Source of the DNA: Helianthus annuus
Lineage: Eukaryota; Streptophyta; Magnoliopsida; Asterales; Asteraceae
Assembly (NCBI RefSeq): GCF_002127325.2
Contig: NC_035437.2
Span: forward strand, 163,159,408-163,223,407
Length of the DNA stretch: 64,000 bases
Direction: 5' to 3'
In this document: positions 1-10,318 of the stretch, in pieces
Layout: each line of letters starts with the position of its first letter
Position numbering within the stretch: position 1 is the first letter of the stretch
Position numbers and translations under genes: made by a program
Notes under the pieces: model-generated
The model's input: the letters and a program-made list of their open reading frames with translations, nothing else
What the model was told of the DNA's origin: nothing
Databases searched by the model: none

Positions 1-1
1 A

Positions 2-1116
2 ACATGCGCTCAGATTAAAGCTGAACATCAAAAGCCATCAGGTCTTCTACAACAGCCGGAACTTCCCACTTAGAAATGGGAAATGGTAACCATGGATTTC
101 ATCACCAAGTTACCTAAAACAAGACACGGAAATGACACTATATGGGTTATAGTTGATAGATTGACGAAGTCAGCACATTTCTTACCCATCAAGGAGACTC
201 ATAGCTCCGATAAGTTAGCCCAGTTATATGTCGATAAGATTGTAGCTCTTCATGGAGTACCAGTAGCTATTATCTCGGATAGAGATACTAGATACACCTC
301 ACATTTTTGGAAAAGTTTCCAACAATCATTGGGCACCCGTTTGAATTTTAGTACTGCTTACCATCCTCAGACTGATGGTCAGAGTGAGCGTACTATTCAA
401 ACCTTAGAAGACATGCTTCGTGCATGTGTTATTGATTTGGGTGGTAGTTGGGATGACCACCTGCCATTGATTGAGTTCTCCTATAACAACAGTTATCATA
501 CTAGCATTCAGGCTGCGCCTTTTGAGGCATTATATGGTAGGAAATGCAGAACGCCTGTCTGTTGGGCAGAAGTAGGAGAAGCTCAGATATCAGGACCAGA
601 TATAGTCCTTGAAACGACGGATAAAATTTTCCAAATTCGAGATCGCCTAAAAGCTGACAGGGATAAGCAGAAAAGCTATGCTGACATGAGGCGAAAACCT
701 CTAAAGTTTGAAGTAGGCGATAAAGTGTTATTAAAAGTATCACCCTGGAAAGGTGTGATGCGTTTTGGTAAAAAGGGCAAGTTAAGCCCTAGATATATCT
801 CACCATTCGAGATCCTCGAATGTGTTGGCAGTGTAGCATATAGGCTAAGATTGCCAGAGGAGCTGAGTGGAATTCATGATGTGTTCCACGTTTGTAATCT
901 AAAGAAATGTCTAGCCGATGAATCTCTAGCTATGTCTCATAAAGACGTACAAGTTGATAAAAGCTTGAGGTTCATTGAGAAGCCTATAGCAATTGAGGAT
1001 CGGCAAGTCAAGAAGCTCCGAAGAAAGTATGTACCAATAACGCTCGTAGAGGTCCCAAGTATACGTGGGAAGTTGAATCCACTATGAAACAGAAATACCC
1101 TCACTTATTTCAGTAA
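2..1116 (+). pseudogene. Ty3/gypsy pol fragment: integrase core and C-terminal region, broken
   Basis: The reading frame encodes the integrase that inserts retroelement cDNA into the host genome. Visible parts are the core with catalytic acidic residues in [15 protein letters not shown] and DGQSERT, then a C-terminal module ([20 protein letters not shown], then [15 protein letters not shown]) ending near a chromodomain-like tail. Two lesions are seen. A TAG at 71-73 stands where relatives have Trp. A frameshift near 1045-1056 makes the main frame stop at 1087, while the expected tail (YTWEVES, then KYPHLFQ) continues in another frame to a TAA at 1114-1116. The shift looks like a small deletion, possibly between short direct repeats. 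Upstream reverse transcriptase is outside the window. The family call is secure; activity is excluded. Confidence 0.9.
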
Positions 1117-1152
1117 ATCTCAGGGTCAAGATTTCTTTTAAGGGGGTGAGGA

Positions 1153-4100
1153 TGTAACACCACGTAAAAACGTGTCCAATTATACATAAACACGTGTCCT
1201 AAACTCCAGTTATGCGAAAGATTGAGTTTAAGGGACTAAAGTTGACAACAAGTGAAAATGGGCAAACGAAAGGACTAAAAGTGTCAACATGCCAAACTTG
1301 AGCCTCTGAATGACCACACATGAAGAAAATATTCTTAAATGGGTGATTGATTGGGTATGTGAAGCCGTTTGTGAAAATAATCAGAAGATTTTAAATTATA
1401 AGGGTTAAAAGTGTCAATATGTCAATTCTGACCTCTGAGTGGCCTTTTAACGAAACCGAGGCTTCGTAATATTCAAATATACTCCCGAGAATGTGTGATA
1501 AAAATTTCACGTGATTCCGAGATCGTTAAGCATGTTTTCTAAACTTTGGGCTAAAAGCGTCAACTTGATGAAACTTGTGTTTATGAAGGAATCTAACGAA
1601 CCCGAGCCTAACGAAGTTTGTTTATACCTCCTTGGGCTCCAAGAAATCAACTACAAGGGCCTTGATTGCTAAAAATAAAGTTAAAAAGGGTTTAAAACGT
1701 TTAGGGACTGAAACTGCCAAGTTGTAAACTTGTTTTACCAGTTTTCCCGGTCCACGCGGCCCGCGTAAGACCCCCCTTAGGTCTTACGCGCCCCGCCTCA
1801 GACTGCCAGTATCAGAAAATTTATGCCAGGTGCGGGTTTGGCCTGTTACACCGCCTTAGCCTAGTTTTTAACGACCTAGGGGCTGTAAGTCGGTTCAAAT
1901 TAATAGGTAGGATACCTGGGGTGATCCCATGGCCTTCAATAACACCTGGAAGTGATCCTAGAGCATCTAATTTAGTATAAATAGGAGCATAGTCTTGTGT
2001 TCTTGGCACATCATTTGCAACAAGCTTCACTAAGGACTTGCTCTGGAGCTCTCAGCAGTAACAAGTGGATTTCAAGTGTAGAAAAGATTGCTAGGACCAT
2101 TAGTAAGCTTCTAATTACTTCTTTAAGTTGTTTAATTAGCTTAATTACTTAAAAGTCAAACTTAGTGCTTAATTAGTTTGACTTTCGTTTTTATTACATG
2201 TGGGTTGACCACTGATCAAATTGAAAGTGGTTATGAAACCACACTAGCATAGGTGATTAACCCCTAAAAGGGTGTCTCCTAATTATCTCGTTTGACTGAC
2301 TAAATGTCGGGTCAAAGTAGTTTGACAAAAAGTCAAACTGGACAGAAATGACAAAAATGATTCTAATTAATAAACCAGAGGTTCTAAATTATATTATAAC
2401 ATTTTAATGACTCGGTAATGACTATATAAACATGTTTTATCAGTCCTAATCCGACAATTAATCGTCTAAGGGCAGATTATAACCGAAAGTCGCAAAAGCT
2501 TGACTTTTGCTATGACTTTCAATTCTGACCCATTCAAGCTTATTTCTTCCATGTTTTAAGCTTCCATTAGGACCATATTACATTTTAGTATAACTCTCTG
2601 AAGTTATATTGCATGGTGCCTAATTGTTTGTAATTTATGCTCTTAATCGTAATTATGTTCATTAATGCCTAAAACGCCCTTTTTGCATAAAACCGAGATT
2701 TTTAGCAATATGAATGGACTAAAACCTTTGCTACTGATATTTAGACATGTCCCGAAAGTTTGACATCAGTTTGAGGTCTAGAATGGGAGTTATGCTTAAT
2801 AGCGTAATTAAGGGACTTCTTAGTAATTAAAAAGCGTAATTAGCATACCTAAACCCGATTTTTGACACAAATCTTTTTATCTACTGATGATAAATAATAT
2901 TTTGGGATTTTTGAAGATTTTTATTTATTTTTAGGCTAAGCTTAACATAAGATTGTAGCCTAATTTCGGTAATTACCAGTTTTACCCTTTTCATACATAA
3001 ATTGAGTTTTACATAATATTTTGAAGCCAAACTTTTTGCTACTGATCCTAAATGATAAATGTATTATTTTGGAACTTATAAACTGACCAAAATATCAGAT
3101 CTCTTATTTTCACCATATTAGCCCTTTAAATCGCATATTAGGCGTTTTTAGCACCTAGTATGGGTCAAAACTATATTTATCATTTAAAACCCATAACCTA
3201 CTGATGTTTTAAGTTAATTTACATAATATTACAGTAAGTTAAAGTTTTAAACTCAGAAACCTATTTTTTAGCTTTTAAAAGTCTATGTAAAATTACCAAA
3301 ATGCCCTTACGGTGCGTAATTGGTCATAAAAGGTGTATTTTTCATATATTAAGTATCTTACTGAAATAACTTAATAAAATGCATGTTTTTACCAATCTAA
3401 TTAGACCTGGAACTCAGTTTTATAAATAAACTCTTTTATAAGCATCAAAATTACCAAAATGCCCTTGTGGGACTTATTTTGGTTTAAATTGTTTTTGGGC
3501 ATAAATGTTGATATGCTACTGTTATATTAGCATATTTTGAGCATAATAATGATTAAGACCTGTTTATAACTTGTCCTGTTACCCGTTACGCATTTACGCG
3601 TTCGAAACGGCTTACGTGACTAGTTTACGTAAAATAGCCGAAACGGGCTTAACTTTGTCATTAAAACCTCATTTTCCAGAATGTGTTTAGTTTACCCATA
3701 TTATACAAGTATCCAAGCTTGTCGGGTCTAAATCACATTCTATCCCGGTCTCCGTTTAATCTATCGGTTAGGTCCGTAAGGTTTCTTTCTAGCTAGTCGG
3801 TCTAAGTCTTTGACTTAAGTAAAGACCCGTTAGCATCCTAATAGATAATTAAACCTTCTATACAGATTTATAGATTCCGGTAAAAAGTGCCTTTCAGGAA
3901 CTTTAGGGATTTACTGCTACATCAGGTAAATACTTTTAACTTATTTTCCCTATACGGGCTTGGGATACGGTATATTAATACCGCTTGGTCGGGTATGGGA
4001 TTATTATGTCGGATTGTGATTTAATAAATCCGCATAACCCGTTTTAATCTGTATTGTTTGATAACATAAACATTTGGGGGTTAACGACCGTGTCCTGGAT

Positions 4101-4748
4101 ATCCTTGGCTCATTTAAATTATTAATGGCCACGACCTATGCACGGGGTACAGGCATGCACTCGACAGATGCAAATGCTAAATATTAATTTACCCACAAGT
4201 TGGGGATAACTCCTCTGTGGGTTCTATAAGTGGTGAGTCAGTTAATCATGTTCGGCTTACAAACCGGCCCCACATGTATGACAAGCATGTAAAACTGTAT
4301 ACAAGATTTTAATAAGATTGTCCCAAGTTATAAAGGATTTGTGCCTTGTGCATCTAAACCAATTTTCTTAAATGTTTTCAAAACGAGTCAGTTAAATTGT
4401 ATTTACCAGTGTATACTGACGTATTTTCCTAAAGATTGAATTGACAGGTACTTATCGAAATAGGCTGGAGCTATAGGGTGTTGTAGAGGATCTTGCAAAT
4501 CCCATAGATACCCGAAGTCTGAAGTTTTTGTTTCTTTGTACTTTATGATCCGCCTGTGGATCTTATTACATTCCAGTCTGTATTATTCTTGTACTCGAAC
4601 ATCGACAGACAGTATGGTTTGTAATAGTTTATTTACCCAATCTTCCGCTGTGCTATATATTTGTGTATGTTGACAATGATGATATCAACTACGTCACAAT
4701 ACTCCCCGCCGGGCCCACCAGTAATACGTGGAATATTGGGGTGTGACA
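1153..4748 (+). repeat. 3' LTR of element A (about 3.6 kb)
   Basis: Starts TGTAACACC directly after the purine tract and ends GTGTGACA. It aligns end to end with the reverse complement of 59098-62697 (3,600 bp), which independently fixes both ends. A TATA box (TATAAATAGG) lies at 1976-1985. Several GTAAG-type inverted repeats sit upstream of it. The remainder is AT-rich with no credible open reading frame; short frames here have no family resemblance. Confidence 0.9.
1762..1985 (+). promoter_or_regulatory. U3 promoter region of LTR A: inverted repeat plus TATA box
   Basis: Perfect 10-bp inverted-repeat arms CGCGTAAGAC (1762-1771) and GTCTTACGCG (1781-1790) lie about 190 bp upstream of a consensus plant TATA box TATAAATA (1976-1983). 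By analogy with other LTR elements, transcription of element A would start about 30 bp further on. The promoter role is inferred from position and consensus only. Confidence 0.55.
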
Positions 4749-5263
4749 GACCAAGTCTACAATGCCACATATACGTATCGTTAAAGTCCAACTTATTACG
4801 TTTATGGGAGATGTTGCATAATATGTTATTGTTTTGGATTTCTATCTCATAGATTCCATTGTTTGGTTTTGCATCAAAGTAAAATACATCATTAAAATAA
4901 GCAGAAATAAATTCACCATTAAAATAATAATTGAAACCTTGTCCATGCAAAGCAGAAACTGAAACAATATTTCTAGTAACACTAGGAATAAAATAAACAT
5001 TGTTCAAAACAAGTTCTAAACCAGAAGGAAGTAAAAGAACATATTCTCCAATCGCCTTCACAGCAACTCTTTGTCCATTGCCAACACGGACCTCAAAGTC
5101 GCCTTGTTTCAGCTTCTTAATCTTTCTTAGTCCCTGCAAAGCATTACAAATGTGAAAACCACATCCTGTGTCAAACACCCATGTTTTGCCAGAAAAAGAA
5201 AAGATTTCAATAACATATATACCTGAGGACTCTCCTCCTGAAGCCTTGGCTTGCTTCAGTTCA
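4749..5263 (-). pseudogene. Element B pol start: aspartic protease-like and GAG_pre-integrase region
   Basis: Minus-strand reading from about 5263 gives a copia protease-like segment with GKTWVFDTGCGFHICNA, where DTG is the catalytic triplet. A beta-rich stretch follows (LVLNNVYFIPSVTRNIVSVS), then YMWHCRLG, the start of the pre-integrase zinc-binding region. The frame is then interrupted by the LTR of element A at 4748, so integrase, reverse transcriptase and RNase H are missing here. It is joined to gag through a frame change near 5265. The segment would process the Gag-Pol polyprotein if intact. It is unmistakably copia but is only a remnant. Confidence 0.85.
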
Positions 5264-5264
5264 G

Positions 5265-6058
5265 CTAAAACTTAGCACAGTTCCTCTTCCAGTGCCCAAT
5301 TTCATTACAATGAAAACACTTGGCATCCTTCTGAGGCTTCTTGTTTGCAACTAATTTGCCTTTGCCCTTCCCTTTGCCCTGATTGCCCCTTTTCTTGGTG
5401 TTAGGTTTCTTAACATGACCCTCCTTGATCATCAGCACTGGTGCAGTCTTGCTGGGTATATTCACCTCAGCAGTTTTGAGCATCTGATGCAGCTCTGCAA
5501 GTGTCTTCTCCATCCCATTCATATTGTAGTTCATAGTGAACTGATCATATGACTTAGGCAATGAGTTGAGGATGATATCCCCAGCTAATTCATCACTCAA
5601 GGGGGATTCCGGACGAGCCAAGTGATCAACATATGCCTTCATTTTTAGCACATGAGCGCTAACTGATGTACCCTCTTGCATACGAGTGGTTATGAGTGAT
5701 CTCATCACATCAAACCTCTCATGACGAGCCTTCTGTTGGAACATTTCAACCAGGTGCTCATTCATCTCATATGCCATCTTGTCATCCATGGTCCTTTGAA
5801 GTTCAGGAATCATGGATGCTAACATTAAACATGGGACTTTCATAGAGTCATCAAAGTGCTTCGCATAGTTTCTATATGCAACAGTTTGCTGATTGATGCG
5901 TTCATCAGGGACTGGCGTTTCAAGATCATACAGTTTGTTCTCCGCCTTGAGAAAAATTTCAAGTTGCGGTGCCAGTCCATGAAGTTGGAGTGGTTCAGCT
6001 TGTCCTTCTCTAAGATGGACTTGAGAGAGAATTGGGAGGAATTGTTTTCAGTTGACAT
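5265..6058 (-). pseudogene. Element B gag (UBN2 type) with one CCHC zinc knuckle, frameshifted
   Basis: Gag forms the cytoplasmic virus-like particle that packages element RNA. It starts at the ATG at 6058 (MSTENNSSQFSLKS). The first frame runs only to 5840 because of a frameshift soon after FMDWHRNLKFF. The remainder is open from 5843 to 5265. It contains a typical copia UBN2 body (ILNSLPKSYDQFTMNYNMN), a Lys/Gly-rich linker and a single zinc knuckle CFHCNEIGHWKRNC. A second 1-nt shift near 5265 separates gag from protease. Copia elements usually encode gag and pol in one frame, so both shifts are lesions and not normal architecture. Confidence 0.88.
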
Positions 6059-7311
6059 CTACAAAATTCAAAATTAATTAATTAGTATTTTATGTTTTTA
6101 ATATCTTAATTTTTATGACCCAAAAACAAAATTTAATTAAGATGAGATCCCGATTCATCATATGACAGTGAATTGGCTTAAGCACTATCCACTGGTATGA
6201 TTATGTAGGTAAACAACGATTGTTAATTGTGTCCACTACACAACTCTCCATTTGGGGTTATCGCTTAAAACGATGTATGTTTAACCCCAACTATGCCCAC
6301 TTGATGAACAAGCGATGTTTTGTCCTTTACTGTTAACTGTAACACCGGCCTATGTTACACAGGAAACGCGATGATTACCTTCTTTCATAATGGACGCGCA
6401 GATGCAGGGTATAGCACTAACATTTGGGTTCGATTTAGAATGAAGTGTTAACTCGTTAAGGGTGGCATAAAACATCAATTTAAAATTTGGGATTTATTTT
6501 AATATTTACCAAAAAATATTTTGAATAACTCATAGCATGAGGCGAGTTACACAATAGTTTATAAAATCCGATTTTATATAATTCGTGATAATAGAAACTC
6601 CTTTCCACGCTCGCACAATATAGTTTTAAATACCCTATTAAACTATGTCGGTCGTTTTATCGCGAATGGTCTTGTTTTAAATATTAATAAAAACCTTTTA
6701 TTAATTATACTTTTCAGTTTTATAAAACTTGTTTTAATAAAACCGTTGTCTTGATTGTGAAAATTTTATTTATTTTGGGTTATCTAGATTATTTACAATA
6801 AATAAAACACAACCACAAAACACAATAAAAAAAACGAATCGAGCCCCTAATCGGTTGGTCGTTCGTTTTAGCCAGAAACAAAACGAACTAGTCAAAAGGG
6901 TTTCAAAAGCTAATTTTTGAAGGCTCCCACTTGACCCGCGATCTCTATCTTCATGGTACCTGTTCGCCATTTATCTTGATCTTGATCTTGTACTCGAAGG
7001 ATTACATTAATAAATTTGAAAATACAATAAAACCAAATCTATTCTAATCCTATCTATTACATCGGATCCAATATCCGCAACAAAATACAAATAAAAAATA
7101 CTATTACATCGGATCCAATATCCGAAAAAAATACAAATCAAAATAAAACCATAACCAACACAACCATGACAAAGGTCATAACCTAGGGCTCGATTCATAT
7201 CACAATCCATAGACAACCAAAAGTTTTTAATCTTTTGTCAAAACAAATAATTTTTGACAAATAAAACATAGATCAAAATTGAAACTTTACCATCTATACG
7301 CGTGTAACCGT
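6059..7311 (-). other. Element B leader between primer-binding site and gag, no ORF
   Basis: About 1.25 kb of AT-rich sequence without a credible gene. It includes a direct duplication of a 24-bp unit (7054-7077 and 7101-7124, period 47 bp) containing the core CATCGGATCCAATATCCG. This leader is long for a copia element and might hold an unrecognised insertion, but I see no terminal repeats or target duplication to prove one. Confidence 0.5.
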
Positions 7312-7324
7312 GGCTCTGATACCA
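7312..7324 (-). other. Primer-binding site of element B (initiator tRNA-Met)
   Basis: On the minus strand this reads TGGTATCAGAGCC, complementary to the 3' end of plant initiator tRNA-Met. It sits one base away from the LTR terminus at 7326. It primes minus-strand cDNA synthesis. Confidence 0.9.
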
Positions 7325-7325
7325 C

Positions 7326-7749
7326 TGTTGGGAATCATGGTATCAAAATATTAGCGGAAGCGGTTTATATAATTTACCAAAAGCCGATTATATAAATTTG
7401 ATTTATTAATCCGATTAATAAATATTCCCAATCAGGATCAAGGTTATACGCGTATAAACAAATAAACGGAATAAACAACCATAGAGGGTTTTAGTAATCA
7501 ACCTTTGACGACTACACCGGAATTGTAACACGCGGGTTACAACGAATCCTCGCTAGTAGGAAGTTCACAACCGAGCACAAGATACCCGAGAGTAGATCCG
7601 GCCAAGAAGGAGGCGGCGGCGATGCTTGGTCGACGGCAAGAGGATGGCGGCCAAGCTTAGGAGGGTGGCTAGGGTTTTGTGTTTTTATAAAAGTGTATCT
7701 AGGGTTTCCACCTTAAACATCCTTTTATAAAACCCAATATTACATTAAG
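7326..7749 (-). repeat. 5' LTR of element B, part next to the primer-binding site
   Basis: Begins TGTTGGGAATC on the plus strand, adjacent to the primer-binding site. The LTR is interrupted at 7749 by element C (target duplication TTAAG at 7745-7749) and resumes at 15252. It contains no ORF. Confidence 0.8.
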
Positions 7750-9175
7750 TATAACAACTCTCACTAAAATCAACACTTAGGTAGCAATTAACCAATAAGA
7801 AAACCTTAATTGAGACACCCAAGTAATTCTGCATTTACCCTAAAATTTTCTAGACAATCGGAATCAGGATCAGGGCCCCTAAAACTCAAGGGGGGTAAAC
7901 CCTAGTTGGACGATTATCTAAAATAATCGTTGTAGAAAGCTGATTGGTTAATTTAGTTGATTCAGCATAGCTAGTCCCAACCGTGGCCGACCTATGATAA
8001 ATAGGTGTCCCTTACGGACCGTAAGGGATATGGCTTACGGTCCGTAAGCCTGTCCCAAAAATTAGTATAAATAGCAGACATTGGCAGTCGGTTTATGCTG
8101 CTCAAACGACGTTCAAAGTCGAATTACACACGGAGTTATACTCTGTATACTCTTAAAACACACACGGACCACGAAGTGCTGCCGCAATCAGGGTAATAAC
8201 TCGATCGCTATTACGATTCAACATCCGATCGATTATAACTATCCAACGATTGTCTGAGTGCTGCTCAAATTGAGCTTCTACTTTGATTATTCGTCGTGAT
8301 TTCGACTTGAATATCTGAGTGCTGTTCGAATTCGGACTATGCTCTGTTATTCGTTGTGAATCCGATTGAATTATTAAGTAATTACACTTGTTAATCATTG
8401 TGAGGGTTTGATCTCGTGAATTGACGTAACTGCTGTATTAAGTTACTAACCTATTGTGTGTGCATTATTATCAAATTAGGTTTAATCAAGGCTAATCAGT
8501 AGGCTTATACTTTGCCCGTTAAATCTGCAAAGTGAGTCATTCTCTTTTTCTCAAACTGTTTTACAAATACCTCAAATTATTTCCAAAATGTTATAATTAC
8601 AGGGATTAAGTCGTGGTTATCTTAACCGCTGGCTAGTGGGGTATTGTGCACATTACTAATTTCTCACGGTTAGGCAATAAGCCCTAACAGGGGTTAGGCT
8701 AATAAGACCTAACAGTGACAAAACGTCACTAATTGGGTGACTGGACCCAATAGTGGTATGACCATCGTCACACGGGTGGCAAGGCCAGATATTAATTAAG
8801 ATACTGCCATAGTAATCGCTCTTATGCTGTAATTTATAACTATGTGTCACTTTATCAAAATGAATGATTCACTTAGTATTTCCCCGCTGACAAAACCTTT
8901 TTACAACATGTTTCAGGTGACCTACTGTGAATTAAGTATACGTGCTACGGAGCACTATCAAGCTTGAAGTAGTGGCTCAAATAAATAAACATGTTTGTAA
9001 AATAATGAAATTATGATATTTACAGGGTTTATCCTGAAATGTAAATAAATAATACTCGGGCAAATCTTCAAGTTTAAAACGATCCTGTTAAGACTTCCGC
9101 TGTAAACATGAATACCACGGGTTTTCTGTCCCGCGGCTCCTGGACCGGGTCAAACCAGGTACGGGGGCCGTGACA
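7750..9175 (+). repeat. 5' LTR of element C (1,426 bp)
   Basis: Starts TATAACAACTC and ends GCCGTGACA, matching 13820-15246 nearly base for base. The position of the target duplication forces the first base to be the T at 7750, so the 5' dinucleotide is TA, unlike the usual TG. The short minus-strand frames in this LTR occur identically in the other copy and are not genes. Confidence 0.95.
8009..8073 (+). promoter_or_regulatory. Twin palindromes and TATA box in 5' LTR of element C
   Basis: Two near-perfect odd palindromes, CCCTTACGGACCGTAAGGG (8009-8027) and GGCTTACGGTCCGTAAGCC (8032-8050), lie 16-57 bp upstream of TATAAATA (8066-8073). The same arrangement recurs in the 3' LTR at 14080-14144. 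Position suggests an enhancer or protein-binding site in U3. No binding factor is known to me. Confidence 0.65.
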
Positions 9176-9183
9176 GAAAAAGG

Positions 9184-9196
9184 TGGTATCAGAGCC
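9184..9196 (+). other. Primer-binding site of element C (initiator tRNA-Met)
   Basis: TGGTATCAGAGCC lies eight bases after the 5' LTR end and is complementary to initiator tRNA-Met. Intact. Confidence 0.92.
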
Positions 9197-9544
9197 ACTG
9201 ATTTAAGCTTACTATTGATTTTAGCCTATTAAAGTAATTGAGAAATACTTAGGAATTTCTAAATTTGGGGGTTATGTGTTTTATTATCTGACTAATTGCA
9301 TACAGTATAGGGCAGATCTTTATATGCTAGCCAATCTAATCATTAATGCAAATTTTTAAATTAGACCAAAGTTTTAGTACCTTTATTATCCACAGTCTAG
9401 AAGCTTTATTCAGTAAATAAATAAACTTACAAATAAAACCTAGGGTGTTTTAAATTTCAGTGATTTTGATAGTTAAACAGTATGAAATAGTATTTCAAAG
9501 TTTTCTATCAAATTTGTTATAAATTCTGACTTAGTAATTGTGTT

Positions 9545-10003
9545 ATGTTGTTAAACAGCATGAGTGACTTGTCTAACGCCCTTCAGAATTTAAATCTCTA
9601 TCCAGTAAGACTAGAGGTTTCCAGAGATTTCAATAGATATATCACAGATAGAGAAGAACCTATAGAATTCAACGCTGTACCTCTCGAAAAACCCACACCT
9701 AAGAAAATAGAAATCGGGGAAAGCTCTAGGCAAATTAAGGGGTTACCATCCCAGGAAGAATTAGATTTTACATTGACAGATTATAATTCTATCAAGTCTG
9801 TTAATGACAATCAACTATTAATAAACATAGAACCAGCTATTCCAAACCCTTCGATCCACTCGCAACCTTTAGGAATAGACGAATGGTTGACTAATGAAAT
9901 ACAGATCCAAAACAATCCCTATAAGCTTTTTCCCCAGTTCGATCCAGAACCAAATCCACTAATAAGTAACGAGAGTATAGCTAGACTTCGCCACTTTGAC
10001 TAA
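9545..10003 (+). CDS. Small uncharacterised ORF between primer-binding site and gag of element C
   Basis: A 152-residue open frame (MLLNSMSDLSNALQNLN...) located 316 bp upstream of the gag start, inside the element leader. An internal Met at residue 6 (MSDLSNALQ) is an equally possible start. It is acidic to neutral, without a zinc knuckle, membrane segment or signal peptide that I can see, and I recognise no family. It is free of stop codons although pol of the same element is full of them, which hints at recent selection or at youth of the whole unit. It might be a separately encoded leader protein, an upstream piece of gag split by an old lesion, or chance. No function is claimed. Confidence 0.45.
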   Translation: MLLNSMSDLSNALQNLNLYPVRLEVSRDFNRYITDREEPIEFNAVPLEKPTPKKIEIGESSRQIKGLPSQEELDFTLTDYNSIKSVNDNQLLINIEPAIPNPSIHSQPLGIDEWLTNEIQIQNNPYKLFPQFDPEPNPLISNESIARLRHFD

Positions 10004-10318
10004 GAACTAATGAATATTGGGAATAGGATCCCAGAGATTGAGAAACAGATCTCCTGGAAGTACGATCAGAAGGAACACCGTTACTAGAATATCATTTTGG
10101 CAAAAGGATAGGGGATTTATAAAATTTTATTTTATAATAGTAATAGTAAAATTAGTATGTGTAAAATAAATACTAGAACGGTTATATACAGAAGCATAAT
10201 CCCATGAAAATTTCAGAAAATTTACAACTTTTGGTTGTTTACGTAATTATGTACAATTTAGGGTGACATTGAAATTTCTTCTGGTATACTAATTATTTAT
10301 CTATAAATTAGTTATCCG

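Larger units (their letters stand above)
1..4748 (+). mobile_element. Element A: 3' part of a Ty3/gypsy LTR retrotransposon (truncated by window edge)
   Basis: The window opens inside pol of a plus-strand Ty3/gypsy element. The integrase tail (to 1116) is followed by a purine tract at 1137-1152 (AAGGGGGTGAGGA) and then a 3.6-kb LTR running from TGTAACACC at 1153 to GTGTGACA at 4748. The 5' LTR and the rest of gag-pol lie off the left edge, so the 5-bp target duplication (right copy GACCA, 4749-4753) cannot be verified. The element landed inside the minus-strand copia element B, cutting its reading frame just after the MWHCRLG motif of the pre-integrase region. The solo LTR at 59098-62697 belongs to the same family. 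Confidence 0.9.

Noticed and set aside
6770..7216. Two minus-strand ORFs of 66 and 69 codons in the leader of element B
   Set aside because: AT-rich, no recognisable domain, and one spans the 24-bp tandem duplication; treated as chance frames.
7312..7324. tRNA-Met-like matches at six sites
   Set aside because: Each is a 12-13-base match to the tRNA 3' end next to an LTR, hence a primer-binding site and not a tRNA gene.
8153..8850. Minus-strand ORFs of 81 and 64 codons repeated at 14224-14921
   Set aside because: They recur only because they lie within the two LTRs of element C; they run antisense to the promoter region and have no homology I recognise.
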